From contig DSCZ01000064.1 in NCBI GenBank assembly GCA_011048855.1, positions 1 to 7,336 on the forward strand: a stretch of 7,336 nucleotides of DNA, written 5' to 3'. Every line of letters begins with the position of its first letter. Position 1 is the first letter of the stretch. Position numbers and translations under genes: made by a program. The notes under the pieces are model-generated. The model was not told the DNA's origin, did not search any database, and saw nothing but the letters and a program-made list of their open reading frames with translations. This DNA comes from Desulfobacteraceae bacterium. Its GTDB lineage: Bacteria; Desulfobacterota; DSM-4660; Desulfatiglandales; Desulfatiglandaceae. Below are positions 6,689-7,336 of the stretch, piece after piece.

Positions 6689-7093
6689 TTATTCCGCATT
6701 GTGAATAATAATTTTTATGTACTTCGAAAACAGCTCGAAATCTTTGTCCGTAGTAAAAATTGAAAGTTTGTTTCTGTTGGCCATGGCGCAAATTAAAAAA
6801 TCAGTATTCGAACCTTGGATACCTTTTGAGCGGCAACGATTAAAATACTTCGCTGCTGTAACATAATCCTCGGTGATGGCTGGGAGATCGGGAAAACTTT
6901 CAAGATGTCTTTGAAGTTTTTTGAACTGAGATTCACTGCGAATGCCAGACAGGATTTCCTGCCGTATGGGTCCAATCATTTGTACGCGATGATCCTCAAT
7001 CATGCGCCGGAATTCTTGGACTGTCGTATTGGATTCCAGCTTGTCACGCCTTAATGCCAGGGACCATACACTGGTATCAACGATGACCTTCAT
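6689..7093 (-). CDS. vapC: VapC-type PIN-domain ribonuclease toxin
   Basis: This 134-residue protein begins MKVIVDTSVWSLALRRDKLE and contains IGPIRQEILSGIRSESQF, GSNTDFLICAMANRN and LSIFTTDKDFELFSKY. The four conserved PIN acids are present as D6, E46, D98 and D116, with D118 beside the last. It belongs to a different VapC subgroup from the plus-strand toxin (DTSVW rather than DTHIVLW), so the two are not recent copies. The ATG at 7093 overlaps the TGA of the upstream antitoxin in an ATGA junction. It is predicted to be a Mg2+-dependent RNase inhibiting translation; its RNA target is unknown. The stop codon lies inside an AT-rich inverted repeat (6688-6709). The gene is AT-richer than the kinase remnant beside it, consistent with separate acquisition. 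Confidence 0.93.
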   Translation of the reverse strand: MKVIVDTSVWSLALRRDKLESNTTVQEFRRMIEDHRVQMIGPIRQEILSGIRSESQFKKLQRHLESFPDLPAITEDYVTAAKYFNRCRSKGIQGSNTDFLICAMANRNKLSIFTTDKDFELFSKYIKIIIHNAE

Positions 7094-7290
7094 GAATGTT
7101 GTCTCTGCTTTTTATAATCATATTCCGGATCATATTCCACCGTCCCAAACATCGATAGAATTTTTTCCTGCTCTAAATTTTGTATATATTCAATTAAAGC
7201 TTTCGAAACAGCGGCTTTTTTTGTTTTATGGCCTCCGAGCCTGACAGCCTTTTGAATAAGTTCGTCATCAATCTGTAAGTTCGTCGCCAT
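7090..7290 (-). CDS. vapB: VapB-family antitoxin
   Basis: This 66-residue protein starts MATNLQIDDELIQKAVRLGG, then HKTKKAAVSKALIEYI, and ends with FGTVEYDPEYDYKKQR. That is the VapB antitoxin family: a short N-terminal strand and helix pair for DNA binding (about 3-40), then the FGTxEYDPxYDYK tail that occupies the partner VapC. The start at 7290 is chosen because GAGGAG lies 9 nt upstream; the in-frame ATG three codons earlier directly abuts that site, and longer versions lack support. The stop overlaps the toxin ATG. A TATTTT at 7320-7315 could be the -10 element, but the matching -35 would lie outside the window. Confidence 0.93.
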   Translation of the reverse strand: MATNLQIDDELIQKAVRLGGHKTKKAAVSKALIEYIQNLEQEKILSMFGTVEYDPEYDYKKQRQHS

Positions 7291-7336
7291 AACGATCATC
7301 TCCTCAAAGGTCCTAAAATACCACACATGATATTAC

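Noticed and set aside
6688..6709. AT-rich inverted repeat ATTATTC ... GAATAAT over the second vapC stop codon
   Set aside because: The stem is all weak pairs except one. On the coding strand it is not followed by a T-tract, so a terminator cannot be supported.

Overview
The window looks like accessory DNA from a Gram-negative environmental bacterium, most likely a Desulfobacterota (former Deltaproteobacteria) type. This is an inference from two things: a membrane-GAF-PocR-PAS sensor kinase of the kind common in that group, and a non-cellulosomal dockerin on a secreted RCC1-repeat protein. No rRNA, tRNA or housekeeping gene is present to settle the taxonomy. The large minus-strand gene and the kinase remnant look GC-rich. 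The toxin-antitoxin (TA) genes at 3.25-3.53 kb and 6.7-7.3 kb look AT-richer, as expected of acquired cassettes.

Layout. (1) 1-2857, minus strand: one uninterrupted reading frame that runs off the left edge (at least 952 residues). It encodes a signal peptide, a seven-unit RCC1 propeller with an exact 50-residue period, a two-loop dockerin, a beta-rich linker and an HELFH...E zinc-metalloprotease domain. (2) 2891-3255, minus strand: wreckage comprising a Y1/REP-type transposase remnant that has lost its HxH motif, a hairpin at its 5' side, and a ParE/RelE-like toxin remnant. (3) 3252-3533, minus strand: an intact Phd/YefM antitoxin with its own promoter; its start-coupled toxin is the broken one. 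(4) About 3583-3870: no convincing gene, but two adjacent inverted repeats. (5) 3875-4567, plus strand: a complete TA operon with promoter, palindromic operator, Phd/YefM-type antitoxin and VapC PIN toxin. (6) 4623-6510, minus strand: a decayed sensor histidine kinase with two frame changes, apparent loss of the ends of its GAF, PocR and PAS domains, and an ATPase domain cut off after the N-box. (7) 6689-7290, minus strand: a second complete TA operon, with a VapB antitoxin and a VapC PIN toxin.

How it fits together. The window reads as a decay and integration zone. Two intact TA operons of different antitoxin families and one orphaned antitoxin sit around a ruined signalling gene and a ruined transposase. 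Next to this zone lies an apparently intact and unusual exported multidomain protein. Each TA pair is translationally coupled by a 4-nt stop/start overlap. The VapC proteins are predicted Mg2+-dependent RNases held in check by their antitoxins, which probably also repress their own promoters.
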